In this document: piece after piece, positions 37,720 to 54,129 of the stretch
Position numbering within the stretch: the stretch's first letter is position 1
How the letters are laid out: each line of letters starts with the position of its first letter
Source of the DNA: Rotaria macrura
Taxonomy: Eukaryota > Rotifera > Eurotatoria > Philodinida > Philodinidae
Direction: 5' to 3'
DNA: 64,000 nucleotides
Assembly: GCA_900239685.1 (NCBI GenBank)
Contig: OENT01000794.1
Location: 1 to 64,000 of the forward strand
Translations under genes and position numbers: made by a program
Notes under the pieces: generated by a model
The model's database searches: none
The model's input: only the letters and a program-made list of their open reading frames with translations
What the model was told of the DNA's origin: nothing

Positions 37720-38249
37720 ATGACAAATGTTTATCCTTCTGCATCAGTTAATGTTGCAACTATTCCAGTAGTATCTTATCCTCCATCAAACCATGTTATA
37801 ACTATTCAACCAGGGTATTATGTTGCCAATCCGTTTACAACAATGACCAACGAATGGAGCAAAGGATTATGTAGTTGTTGTGACGATATCAATCAATGTA
37901 AGATCGATGTTTTCTGTTCACATGTCTTTTGTCATATAAATTTTTGTGCATTTCACAGGTTGCTATGCATATTGGTGTTGGTGTTGTTTCGCTTGTTCAT
38001 TAGCAGGATCGATTGATGAATCGGCCTGTTCATGTTTATGCGTTCCGAATGCTCTTGCTGTGTATCGCATGAAAATTCGAACAGCGTTCCATATTAAAGT
38101 GAACTAAACAATGGAACGTGATACAACTATTTAATTTTTTCTTCATTTTATAGGGTGATTCTTATAAAGACAATTGTGTCACTGTATGCTGCCCATTTTT
38201 GGCCGGTCTTCAAATGCGCAATGAACTTAAACATCATGGAATTTCTTAA
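37720..38249 (+). CDS. PLAC8 family Cys-rich protein
   Basis: Three exons (37720-37897, 37959-38098, 38154-38249) give a protein of about 137 residues ending in TAA at 38247-38249. The N-terminus is Pro/Val/Thr-rich (MTNVYPSASVNVATIPVV). The PLAC8 domain follows, starting WSKGLCSCCDD and continuing with CCYAYWCWCCFACSLAG, NALAVYRMKIRTAFHIKGD, NCVTVCCPFLAGLQMRNEL and KHHGIS. The paired-Cys motif, the R(x)KIRTxFxIxG core and the CxxCCPxLxxLQMxxEL end are diagnostic of the PLAC8/cornifelin/FCR family. Members are small membrane-associated proteins linked to metal-ion handling or cell-size control in plants and fungi, and of varied roles in animals. Splice phases (1, 0) join the frame cleanly. 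The function in this organism is unknown. Confidence 0.9.
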
Positions 38250-38653
38250 TGGATAAAATGATCTTTTGATGAAAAACTAAAAATTGAAAAGCTGACTGAT
38301 TGTGATTGATGTAGAGTATAAATATGAAATACATTTATTTAAAAGTTCATATATTGATTGATATTACGAAATAAAACAAAGGAATGATTGAAATTAGAAA
38401 ACTATTTATTTTATTCAAATAATTTTATAATATCATACATGATAGTAGAGATGGTTAGAAATATTGAAAACGATTAGATTATTAAAAATTTTTCATTTTG
38501 AATGATATTCGCTAAGAATGATTCATTTGTGAAAGTCAATTTCGCTGTTATATGATGTTGTTGTCTGAGTGATAAAACATTATTGATTCCATCTAACTTG
38601 ATCGTGGGTATGTCTGATTCGTTAGAGATTAGATTTACTCAAATCTATTCAAA

Positions 38654-38757
38654 GTTCTTGTTCTTTGACATATTTACCAATAGAGGCAATGTTTTGAGGA
38701 TCATCTACAAAGTAAATAATCGAAGCAATCAATGAATTATAGGACGCCCTAATGATT
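38654..38757 (-). pseudogene. Possible orphan C-terminal exon
   Basis: On the minus strand, next to a possible splice acceptor (CATTAG), a frame reads RASYNSLIASIIYFVDDPQN then IASIGKYVKEQEL and a TGA stop. The amino-acid composition is protein-like for so short a piece. I found no upstream exon: the hAT-type element begins about 30 bases beyond it and no matching frame appears to its right. It may be the remnant of a gene cut off by insertion or rearrangement, or a chance frame. I do not recognise the family. Confidence 0.25.
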
Positions 38758-38777
38758 AGTCATGTCGTTCTCTAATT

Positions 38778-39969
38778 TCTGACACCAGAGCTCCGCGGGA
38801 CAATCCCGCCTAGTCCTGTTCCGGGACGGAACAAGAGATGGCGAATTTTGCGGGACGGGACCGAAATACAAATCGCTTACGGGATGGGACAAAATGAATT
38901 TACTACAGCGTCCCGCGAAATTTATAAGGCACAAGATTATCACGCATTACCTTACATTTATCGCAGTTGTGCGACACCTAGTCTTTAAGCAGATCGATAG
39001 TAAAAGAAATTATTCACATAAAAACATGTCTTTATGTTCTTTTATGTACTGTTCCTTAAATTATTTTAATTTTAATTTAAATAAATAGAATAAAACACAA
39101 TTGTGACGTTTCGAAAATCGAAGTTGTCTTCTTCAGATGATGTTGTACATGAATGTAAACGTACTCGTTTTCTTTTCTTTTATATAGTATGATAATAGGA
39201 TGGAGGAAGACGGTAAATAGGCCATATATCCTACCAGTTTCACATTCTTGCCGTCTCACCATCATACCATAAAAGAAAATAAAGGAATGCCTATACATTC
39301 ATGTACAGCATCATCTGAAGAAGACAAGTTCGATTTTCGAAACGTCACAATTGTGTTTTATTCTATTTATTTAAATTAAAATTAAAATAATTTAAGGACG
39401 AGTATATAAAAAACATTATAATATTAATGACTATATCTTTCCTCATGAAGCGAGAAAAATTCACATTGAAAAAGAAAATATAAACTAGCTACATTTTTTC
39501 AACCGTATATCCAGAAAAAAGATTTTCCTACATCCCAGCTCTATCGTTCCGGCTACTGGATATTGCAGGAGCCAGCAGAAAAGATGCTGCAAAACAGTCG
39601 TATTCAGCAGGAAAATGTGGGAAATCACCGGAACATTGCAATGGTATTCCGACCAGAAAATTTTCAGGTTTTTTTCCCTATAATTTCCGATCAGGTGCTG
39701 CCGGAAAGAACAGAAATTGACTGAAATACACCCGGAAATGTATGACAATATCTGACCAAAATACTGCTTCCATTTTCCTGTAATTTTCGATGTTTTCCTG
39801 CGATAACCGGCCTGTATTTCTCGACCTAGGATATAACAGAATTAGGCGGGACGGGACAAGGCGGGCGAGAGGCGGTACGGGACTCGTAAAGAAAAATGGA
39901 GCAGGATGGGACGAAGGGAACGCGGGACGGGACACCTTTTTGGTTGTCCCGCGGAGCTCTGGCTGACAC
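38778..39969. mobile_element. Non-autonomous hAT-type transposon carrying a nested fold-back element
   Basis: The element is 38786-39961 (1,176 bases) with near-identical inverted termini CAGAGCTCCGCGGGACAA at both ends. It is flanked by TCTGACAC (38778-38785) and GCTGACAC (39962-39969), a 7-of-8 match to an 8-bp target duplication. Both subterminal regions are crowded with GGGACGGGAC-type words, as is common for hAT transposase-binding sites, and are far more GC-rich than the surrounding DNA. No transposase frame is present. The insertion at 39054-39397 split the element later. Confidence 0.8.
39054..39397. mobile_element. Nested fold-back element with near-perfect inverted arms
   Basis: A 344-base palindromic element whose outer arms, about 100 bases each, start with CCTTAAATTATTTTAATTTT and are almost identical when inverted, including the shared CACAATTGTGACGTTTCGAA block and the CTTCTTCAGATGATG block. 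A spacer of about 140 bases has no coding content. The high arm identity suggests recent insertion. It lies inside the hAT-type element, so it is younger than that copy. The superfamily is unassigned. Confidence 0.75.
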
Positions 39970-40580
39970 TCACTCACTTATGTATTCAAACTGCCAATAT
40001 TTCTTATTAATACATCGAATGAAGCAGATATATTCAATAAGCAATGTTTCTCCTATGAAGAATAAAATATATAAACAGTCATAAGATTTTAAGTTAAAGT
40101 TTGACAAATTTCTAATGTACTATCACTAATTTATGTACAACGAAACCTAAAAAGATAGGAAGAGGTTGAACTCTTACTTAAATCTACTAAGAAAGTAAAG
40201 ATTGTCTGAAATTCTTTTTAGTAAAATTTCAAGTCAGTTGTTTATTCTCGAGCTATAGTGCGTACGTAGTGCTGTTGTTTTAGTCTGTGAATATGGAAAG
40301 TTTGTTTCAATAATTGCATCATACTGCCATCTATTAACAATTTAATTTATATTCACTAATTGTTTCCGAAGTAGAAATGATAAACTATTTTGAAGAAAAA
40401 AAGTCTTTGGAAAATCAGCTCTCTATCTTTAAAAATAAAATTCTGCTAAATTTGGAACTATTCCAATATTCACCGAATTATTCTTACCACATATATTTTA
40501 ATTTTTACACAAATCAACAAAAGCAGTCACAAATCCTGTTTGTGTTTTTTTAATCTACTGTTCAGTTCATAGATTCAAAC

Positions 40581-43500
40581 ATGAGCAATCAAGAACAAGA
40601 AATACCTGAGACAAAGTCTATTTCTGAAAATCCTGAGATTGATGCTAGAAATGAAAATCAAACAATAGATAAAAGTACAAATGTTGAACAATTAACAACA
40701 AACGAAACGTCTTCTCCATCAGATGGTAAAAGTTCGAATGTTGAACAATTAACAACAAACGAAACGTCTTCTCCATCAGATGGTAAAAGTTCGAATGACG
40801 TCGAGAACAAAACGAAATGCCGCATATCAATGCCACAAGATATTCGCTATGCAACAGAGCAAGGTGATCGAAAGAAACTTGCCGAAAAATACAGTAACTA
40901 TCAAGTATCAGATAGAAATACATGCAGTGTTCGTTTTGTAACTGATCATCGACAAAAGAAAAGTCTTCTTGAGCGCAATGAAGGTAATCACCGAACAAAA
41001 CCTGAGAAAATGAATCATTTATCTTTCGACTTCTGTTATTTTTGTTTGTTTGTAGACGAGACTTCAACGATACATTCAATATCGAACGCGTGTAGTGTAA
41101 AATCCCATGTAAGTATCTATTGTATCCTTATTGCAATTTACTTTGATCATGTTGTTTTCATTGGAATCAGTTCGGTTATCAAAATCCTACGAAACATTGT
41201 TTTAAAATTCTTGGTACAGAAGCTAATGTACGAAAATGTCTGATTGATGTTATGAATCGAATGTTTAAGCATTTAAATCGATCAACAATTCAAAATGATA
41301 ATGAAAACAATAGTCAGCAAACACCAACAAAAACTATTAATAAACCTGACGAAACAGAAATTTCAACCGGTTTGATGTTTAGAAATAGAAGTGTTCCAAT
41401 GTATTTGTAATTGGTTTGTTTTCAGACGTAGAAAAAAGTCACGATCAACCTTCATCTGATTCAACAACAGAATGTACAACAACAACGAATGTAGAACCAT
41501 CGAATACAGAAGAAAACCAATTAATTACATCATCAACATTAAATACAAATGAAAACAAATCAGATACTAAAGATGACACGTTGGAACAAGAAAAATTAAA
41601 ATTTGTACCACTTGAACGAAAACCTGAATATACATTTACAATGCTTTTAACAAATCAAGAACAAGAAGTGCTTAAAAGTATAGAATTTCTCGTCATAAAT
41701 TTTAAATTATTTTCACTTACTTATTTTCTATTGTAGAAAATTGGAATTTTTTTGCTGGATCATTACAACAACGCCTAAATGTGACAGTAACAAATGTGAG
41801 TATCCCTACATTATTTGTTTGGTTCTTGAAACTTTCCGTTAAAGAATGTGATTAAATTCATTCATTATCAGTTTTTCTTCTTCAGGTTTCTATGTAGAGG
41901 AACAATCGCCTACCATACAATGAACTGAACTTTTTTTATATGCATATCGTCATAGTTTTAGATTAAAAAATTTTTTTTCTTTCATTAAAATTCATATTGT
42001 AGATGATATTAAGTCAAAAAAACTATTAACTATGCTATGCCGACGTTTAAAGTTCATTGAATTCGAAATTATACTTTTACTATCAATAGATCTTTTTTTA
42101 ATTAAGATGTAAGGATAACCGAATTCAGAAGTCAGTTAGCTAGTCGTTGAAAGTCTTGTTCTTTCTACTAGAAACTAGCTTATGTGTTGAATTCTGAATA
42201 GAGATAGAACTAGAATTTTATGTTTTAAGAAGAGTCTAGTGGTTAGCTGACAGGTTTCAGCGTAGAATATAAATATTATTCTATTTACTCAACCGAAAGC
42301 AATTGAATCCTTATGGTAAATCATGTATTTATTTAACTGATACTACTATTTCTATCATCATTTTGTCATTGTGTGCTCTGTTAGATGATTCGTGTTTTGT
42401 TTTCGAAAAACATTTTACTGATTCTCATAGTTTATTCAATATATATTTAGCCTTTCAAATTACCTAAATTTGGTGATAAACAATGGCAAAATGAACTTAG
42501 TATTACTGGTGAATTACATGAAAATATAGCCGATGCTGTTCTACAAATAAGTGCATTTATTAATGATGTTCTCGATGAACCTATCCAAGCATACAAAGGT
42601 AAAGAACTTCATCTTTGAATACATGTTACACAAATATTGTTTTTCAATAGATGAAGAACAAACAACGGGAGATTGTAATAATTATCAACGTACGAAATCT
42701 AATAATAACAATGATTATCATCAACAACGTCGTTATGAGTATAATAATAATTATACCAGTAATAGTAATAATTATCGCCAATCACCATCTCAATATCAAG
42801 GAAATTCATCACCACTTAATAACTATCATGAGCGAACATTCTTCAATCGTGGACGTAATGGTATATATGAACAAATAGTTCTTATTCGAAGTAACTGTGT
42901 TGCACGTATAGTCGGTAAATAATATATTCGTTATTGTCAAATTTCTCCTCAATATTTTGTTTCGTTGAAAAAAAATTTCTATTATACAAGGTACGCGAGG
43001 TTCAACTTTAAGACGTATTCAATTAAAATGTCATTTACGTGATATTGTTGTTGCTCGTCATCCTAATGAAAACGGTTATGTTGAATGTACAATAACAGCA
43101 TATCAAACGCGTAATTTGAATTTTGCTATTGAAACAATACGTTGTTTCTTGAGAAATGAAGATGATCAATGTATACAAGTACTTGAATCTAATTACATTG
43201 ATACACCATTACAACCATCACCATTTCAACATTCTCCACAACATGATCAACCGCAACTTGCAATGCCATCTAATGAAGTTCTTGAATATTTTCATCAAAT
43301 GAATTTTTTAAATAATCTTTATCGACAAGCATCGATACTGCTTCCAAGATCGTATGATCTATCTCAAACACATAGAGAATCAGGTAAATAATTTTTTTTT
43401 TCTTTCGAAATAACAAAAATTCAACCACTATTATAATCTTAAGGTTTTATGGCCAGACCTGTACATTTTGGTCATGGTACATCACAAATACCTCAACCAT

Positions 43501-44164
43501 CGTATAATTTTCAAAACACACCGTCATTTGATTTTACTCATCGGCCAACATCTGCTTCACGTAAAACAGATAAACGTCCTGGTGAAGTCAATGATTCTAA
43601 TACGACAAATCATATTCAAACACGTACATCGAATGATAATCAAAATCAAACGTATGGTGGTTCGTCATCGTCGAATTCTTCATCGGTTTCACCACGACAT
43701 AAATCTAAACGAACGTGTCCGGAAACGAAGGAAATCGATTGTACAACCGACGATGGCTTTTGGATACAGAAACAATACTATCATGCATTGGACGATTCAT
43801 CAAAAGAACTATTCGATACACTAATTGATAAATTAGATAAAATTCGTGTAGCATCAGAAGAAAATGCAGTCCGAAAACAACAGCGCCTCGTTGGACGTAA
43901 TCGACCGAATAAATCTCGACTTTTTGCTTCGTCCATATCATCTATAACACAAGCAAACGATGAAATCGATGTTTCGATAAAATCAATACAAGATACAAAG
44001 GTTCGTTGAATAGAAAATCATATTTTTACTTCTTGTTTTCATGTTATTCTATACATTAAATACAGACTGATGAATCAACCAATGTCGATGAACATAAAGA
44101 AAAAAACGATCCAGCTACTACTAGTGAACAAGAAACAACAGCAATAACACTTGATCAGAACTAA
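40581..44164 (+). CDS. KH-domain protein, otherwise unrecognised
   Basis: A multi-exon gene from ATG 40581 (MSNQEQEIPETKSISENPE) to TAA 44162-44164 (AITLDQN). The N-terminus is acidic and Ser/Thr-rich with a duplicated 19-residue unit. It is followed by a folded-looking module (CRISMPQDIRYATEQG, CSVRFVTDHRQKKSLL, FGYQNPTKHCFKILGTEANV then RKCLIDVMNRMFKHL). A second module (YTFTMLLTNQEQEVLKS, NWNFFAGSLQQRLNVTVTN, LPKFGDKQWQNELSITGEL then IADAVLQISAFINDVL) resembles a diverged KH fold. After an Asn/Tyr-rich stretch, a canonical KH domain reads QIVLIRSNCVARIVGTRGST then LRRIQLKCHLRDIVV, with the GTRG nucleic-acid-binding loop split by an intron. A Ser-rich tail and a helical KELFDTLIDKLDKIRVASEE region end the protein. 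An RNA-binding role is inferred from the KH domain. The gene lies directly upstream of a KH/DEAD-box helicase gene on the same strand. No family name is offered. Confidence 0.75.
40680..40796 (+). repeat. 57-bp coding tandem duplication
   Basis: Two adjacent 57-base copies (40680-40736 and 40737-40793) appear identical and encode two copies of NVEQLTTNETSSPSDGKSS in frame. The absence of differences suggests a recent duplication or ongoing length variation. Confidence 0.9.
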
Positions 44165-45686
44165 ATCGTATGAGAAACAAAACAATGACGAAACGTCAGA
44201 TATAGACTCAATCTAGTTTTCTTTTTTACATCTTAGTCACTTTCCCTTCGTCTTCTGTGAAATGGTCAATTTTTCTGCTTCTTAATCATCTCTTCTTGTT
44301 GTATGTAAAACATAGTAAAATCTCTATTGTACCCATACGATTCATAGAATTGTTAATGGATCGATTTGTTTGATGTTTTCTTCATCCTGTTGTGATAATA
44401 TGCATTGAAATCTTTAAGTAAGAACGCACCGGTGTTAAGATCTGAACAGACACAACTTAGAATCATGATGGTTAACCAAGATCTCTGTTGGCTATAGGCT
44501 ATTTTTTATTCTATTTTGATCTCTCTTCTTTAAAGTATAAAAACATACACACGCATGAACAAGAAAAACACGTATTAAAATTTTCTATATTTTTCATCTG
44601 GTCATTAGAAACATTTTTACATTTATTCGAAAAATCTTTCACCGGTTTGGAGTTGATTGTGCACGCTTTTCTTTCTTCGATTACATGTTACAATATATAC
44701 ATATATGTTTTTGTTGTTTGGCAAATGAAGAGATCATCTAATCATCAAGATCAAATTTTGATCAAAAATTCAAATTTTTGTATATTCTGAATGAAAGAAA
44801 AACTTACTTAAATAATGTAATCTACTTGATGCAGTGATTTGCACGGTTATCTGTCGACTAATCTAGTCTTAATTTTAATTAGAGTTGTTTTTTTGGTCAG
44901 TAAAAGATGAGAATCTTTCGTGTCGAAAATAAATTTACTTGCCATCGATTAGTTCGAAGTAACATAAGTAGCATCGATATCAGTTTGAGCATTCATATCG
45001 AAACTATATGCCTAGCCAAATCCAACTGTCGGCTCATACACTCACATTGACATTCAAACCTGAATCCGCCACGTAGAATTGCAATATCTCCTGAAATCAT
45101 ATCTAATTCCTGATCTAAGCTACTCATTTAAGCATTTTTCTTCTTCGAAATAGTGGACGGTAAGTAAGTTGTCATATTAGAAAATCATTAAATCTGATTA
45201 GTATCATTTAATTGATGGACATTAAATTGTACCTTTGGATGAAAGTCATTGTATGTTGGAATAAAATGAAATAAGATTTAGTTTTTAAAATCTGACCATT
45301 GATTTGTTCTATATAACCATCACAGTTCCAATCGAATTTTAGCTTTTGATGGATATCTAAAAATAGATTATTTCATAAAAGATTTTACTGTGATCGATAA
45401 AGATCCTATAAAATGTATATATGATCATTTCTCGTGACAAGATATACACAAGATTGTAACTTGGAATAGAATAACAATACAATGCAATCTGAATGGAATC
45501 ATACTTGAAACTAAAGAAAAACATGTGTTTTTCTTCTCTTTCACCACTGTGAGAAAGATACTCGTCATTGTTTGGGTATTTTTTTATTCTGCGTGCATTT
45601 GATGATTATGTATATAAATTCCAGTGTAACGTCAATGTATATTCTAGATACAAAAAAGTGAAATTGATCATCAACGAGATTAGAAC
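44165..45686. other. Spacer between the KH gene and the DDX43-like gene
   Basis: About 1.5 kb of AT-rich sequence holding the 3' untranslated region of the KH gene and presumably the promoter of the helicase gene. The open frame near 44488-44790 lacks protein-like features. Nothing else was identified. Confidence 0.5.
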
Positions 45687-49696
<4,010 letters not shown>

Positions 49697-52115
49697 AGAA
49701 ACTTTTCTTTTATGCATCTTTTACGATTATTCTTTCATTTCGTGTCAGATATAACAGTGCGAGATGTTTTATTGTTTCAGTTTTTTAAGTTAAGTGAAAC
49801 AATAGAAGAAAAAAAATAAGAACAAAAGAATAATTGTGGTTGTTTTTCGTTTCTTTTCCACTGTTTCATGTATGAATATACTGTTGAGTAGATAAGAAAA
49901 CTAGCCAAGGATCAAATCTATTTTCTTTTTGTCGTTATAAGGATTTGTTCGATATTGTTTTCTTGTTGCTTTGTATTTGTTCTCGTTTTTTTTTCCTCTT
50001 TTTTGAATACAAGCTATGATAAAATATACCTATTAGTTGATTATGCATCAAGAAATTTCAGTGTTCATAACGTGCAAGTGTAGAAAGAAAAAATACTGAA
50101 ATTTTAAATGTGCACTGAAGAACAACTAACGAATGAAAACGCTTAATGTTGATTCTTTTCAGTGTTTTTAACGACACGCAGAATGCTATGGTTTTCGCAT
50201 ATTCTTATGTATTCTTGTTCAGCTACCTAATCTTGTTCGGATGGTTTGTCATATTTATTACTGACTTACATATTATCGTTTCAACATTTAGTTTGATCAT
50301 TCTGTGCCTATCCAAAATTTTTCGGGTTTTGTGTTTTTCTACAGCTCTTTTCTCAACATGACCGATACGGACGATATATAATCTGCTAGTTTAAGAATGA
50401 ATTCTATTGATAAAAAATCTTATTAAAAAATGTATTGGTTTCATAAAATACAATTGAATTTTGATGGCTTGAAATTTAAGGATAGACGAAAGGAATTTTC
50501 TAATAATTTGTGGATGAATAAATTCTTGTATGACAGGCGAACAGAATGAAATTTTTGAACGACTGAATACTATTCACAATGAACGCAGTTTTTATGTTTA
50601 TTGTCATAATATTCAAGCGTAGAACAGAACATTTCCACCTCTATTGAAATACGTATAAACAGAATTATCCTTATCAATTGGTGATAACACATCCTGCAGA
50701 ATTCTATCGACATAAATATTTTTCTATAACTGATTTGAGTGTATCATAAACTAGAATTCTATGACATACAAGATAAAAAAATGTGCAAGATAGTCATCAA
50801 GCGATTTTCTAGCCCATTGATTATTTACATAAAACTCTGTAGACTTATATGCTATCAATGACAGCGTTTCTTATTCTTCTAGCTTTGAATACTCTTGAAA
50901 ATGCTCTAAACTTCTGCATCAAATATGCACATTCAAAGATTGTCTTCCACTGGCTTTGTAAACATTCTTCGTTACAATTTCTCTTATGCTCAGCATAGTA
51001 ATCATTTCTAAATGTCACACTTGAATTTCTTCCTCTAGTAATAGGGACTGAATTCTACTCTTGCTCGCAGGAGTCTTCCTAAGACTATATTCTATGTTTC
51101 ATACATTATGTACGAAGGAAAGAAATTCTGAATTCAGTTTAGTACGAATTGTTCTGATACTCTCATCTATCAATAAACTATTTCTCAAAATTTGTGAATA
51201 CCTATTCTAATATATTGAATTCAAAATAAAACAAGGAACTAGGATAAATGCTTTTCAATGTTCGAAAAACACCTAAGACTATTTTTTTTCATGAATCTTA
51301 TGACAAGAGCGTGCGTCTGTGGGTGTCGATGCAGAACAGACCCAAGCTCCCAAAGTCTTCGTAATCATTAAAATCAATGATTATCCCTCGAGGACTAAGT
51401 GAACACGATGAATAAAAACATTTTCAATATCCAAAACAAGAATTCTTACAAACAGATAGTGAGTGCAATTCACAATGTAAAAATTCTATTTTTTCTAATC
51501 AATCACGTAATTCAACATCAAACTAGTCTTCAAGAATTTTTTTTTCAACGTGCGATAACCCTTGACATGGTTCTGGCCACTGTACTTATTACCATGTCGA
51601 GTAAAGAAGGCTTCGCAATATAATGTTGGTCCCTGTTGTATTATAGCAGGACTTGAAATTTTTCAGATACAACTTTCGAGAAATTATTCTGGATCTATAT
51701 AATTATGCTGGTGTCCGACAAATAGTAATTTACTATTTCCTTTACGACTGAAAGAGTATAATAACGATGATTGGAAGCTCTTTATTATTTACAAACGTCA
51801 CTAATTATTCCGATTGTAGGTAATTGTGATACTATCACTTTGGCAAAAATGGTAAAATTAAGTACCTACAACGATTATGTCATGAACTATAGAGAATTCC
51901 GAACTATTTTCTGTCGTATATTTTTCGAATGCAAATCAAAACCTTTATTCCTATTTCAAGTTTTAATGAAAAATACATTGAAAACCAAAAGTGTGTAACT
52001 GAATCATTTTTCAAATGAAGATTATCTTTTCGTATGTTTTGGTCTTCAATTTAAAAAGTAAACGAATATGTGATGTTGATCATTTTCTATTGACTAAATC
52101 TGAGAGACTCAATAC

Positions 52116-52422
52116 TACCCAGGGCAAACAATCAGATGTTTTAACATCTGATTAGATTCTGCATCTGACCTTATATGATCGTGTAAGATCCGACGAAAAA
52201 TCGTACGAAAATCATAGTCTCTGAGATCTTGTATCAGATCGCACAATCAGATTCTTGAAAGATCTTGCAAATCAATAAGATCTTTCAAGAATCTTACTGT
52301 GCGATCTGATGCAAGATGTCAGAGACGACGATTTTTTGTCAGATTCTTCAAAGATTTCGCCCATATTCCAAGATCTTGTATGTATTTCATAAGATCTTGT
52401 GTCAGCTTTTTCGACCTGGGTA
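52116..52422. mobile_element. Fold-back MITE rich in AGATCTT words, flanked by TA
   Basis: The body 52118-52420 starts CCCAGG and ends CCTGGG, each bordered outwardly by TA (52116-52117 and 52421-52422), as for a TA target duplication of the Tc1/mariner type. The centre is a strong hairpin: GATCGCACAATCAGATTCTT followed by GAAAGATCTT (to about 52272) is mirrored by AAGATCTTTCAAGAATC and TGTGCGATCTGATG (52281-52316). AGATCTT or its variants recur many times. There is no coding capacity. The superfamily is tentative. Confidence 0.6.
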
Positions 52423-53661
52423 CTTAACAAGTAATTTAGATGCGCTAACTTCCATTTTCATCGATTTACCCAAGTTTTTCTGATTGCATTAGCTATCGGA
52501 AGATGCGATGCGTATATGTCTTACTACCGAATGGGGAAAGGCAAGATTTTATCTATTTAAAAATTCTTTTGAAGTACGAAGGAAGAACACAAGAGTATGA
52601 GCGAAGTATACTCTCCTGAAGTCTCACTTTTGCCCCTTGAGTAGTCAATATTATATCCTATCGGTTATTAAAGTGATCATGAAAATTGCTAGTTGATTAT
52701 CTTGTAATCTACCACACTATCTAATTTGGGGCTATGTTACTTCTTAGTATTCCTCTATTGATATATAGATACTTGACAACAGTGTTTATTCATAGAGAGA
52801 AATGCGTTGGATACTAATTTCCTACAAAAGATGTTTCTCAAATGCCTGGCGATATGTATACCGAAAATTGCAGATTATGAACAGTTTAAAGGTATGTTAT
52901 ATGCAAGACTAAAATAAAACCAGGTACTAATAATGACAAGAAAACTATGGAACATATATTTTCCGTAGGGAATAAAACAATATCGTGTTTGTCTCAGTTT
53001 TCGCTTATTTAACACATACGTTGATGTTAACATTGTGGCACACGGGTTTATAAACACAGTATGCTTATTTCGTTTTCTTAACAGTGTGCGTCGTTTCGTA
53101 AAAGGTTTGTTCAGTTAACACATCTAATTTAAGTACATCATCGAATAATGTACTACATGAATCATTATTGGCAAAAGCTAATTGTCAAAATGATGATGTG
53201 TGCTGTATAACGTAGGAAAGAAAATATCCATTGACATATTTCGATTTATGACTTCGCAAGTATGATTCACGAGTATCAAAGACGATTTTCGTCTACCTTG
53301 AATATAATTCAATGAATGAGAATAACATTAGAAAAAAATATGTTTAGTTTAAATTCTACAGTAGAATAATATACCATGGTCATCTACGTGCATCATGATT
53401 ACCAACTTGCAAGGCAAGTAGAATCACAATATGAGATTCGTGATATTTTAGATGCGATATTCGCATCAATCATTATCGTGGAAAGAAATCAGAAGTAGCT
53501 AAGAAAACAATAGCTCACAAACTAAAGAGTTTCTTTTGCAACAGATTGCATTTACTTTATTCAATAAAGTTCATCACATATTGAACAATGGTTTATGAAA
53601 GTTTCTTTGTTTTATACTCTCACTAATTATAGTAGCAATAAAGAAGACAAAACTAGAGTTT

Positions 53662-54129
53662 CCCGAAGCAGACAAAATTTTTCGAAAAAGCGTTTAAGCG
53701 CCTGAAAATGGATGGAAAATCGAGAAAAGTGGATCTGTTTGAATGACAATTGAATCTCCCAATTGTGAGTGAAATACACTCAATTTCCCACGTTCTTGTG
53801 CGTTTAATCGCATTTTCGGCCAAAAACCCTTGTGAATGCATAGAAAAAAAAAGAAATAGTGGCCATCTTATTAATGCTTAGGAAATCCTATTATGATACC
53901 GTCATTTATAACGATCATGCAAGAAACGACTACTGTTTCTCTTTTTTCTATGCATTTACAAGCGTTTCTTGGCTGAAAACGCGATTAAACGTACAAGAAC
54001 GTGGGAAATTGAGTGTTTTTCACTCACAATTGGGATATTCAATTGTCATTCAAACAGATCCACTATTCTCGATTTTCCATCCATTTTCAGGCGCTTAAAC
54101 GCGTTTTTGAAAAGTTTTGTCTGCTTGGG
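53662..54129. mobile_element. Fold-back MITE with long inverted repeats, copy 2
   Basis: About 468 bases with inverted arms of about 190 bases (53662-53853 and 53938-54129). The left arm starts CCCGAAGCAGACAAAA and passes through GAAAAAGCGTTTAAGCGCC, GATGGAAAATCGAGAA, CCAATTGTGAGTG and GTGCGTTTAATCGC. The right arm mirrors these and ends in TTTTGTCTGCTTGGG followed by TA. The terminal 40 bases closely resemble those of the 35537-35904 element, and ATTGTGAGT and (A/G)CATAGAA words are shared inside. It is therefore a diverged member of the same family. Confidence 0.75.

Larger units (their letters stand above)
38250..40580. other. Transposon-rich spacer
   Basis: Between the PLAC8 gene and the KH-protein gene. 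About half is taken up by the 38786-39961 hAT-type element with its nested fold-back. A possible orphan terminal exon lies at 38654-38757 on the minus strand. The last 600 bases before 40581 show nothing but should contain the promoter of the KH gene. Confidence 0.55.

Noticed and set aside
42651-42878. Ile-rich frame overlapping the KH gene
   Set aside because: Shifted reading of the Asn/Tyr-rich exon; composition follows from AAT repeats.
44488-44790. 100-codon frame downstream of the KH gene
   Set aside because: Phe/Ile-rich composition expected from AT-rich DNA, no motif, and it lies where the 3' untranslated region is expected.
51399-51998. Possible small genes in the 49.7-56 kb gap
   Set aside because: Frames of about 75 codons without motifs, with no convincing splice partners.
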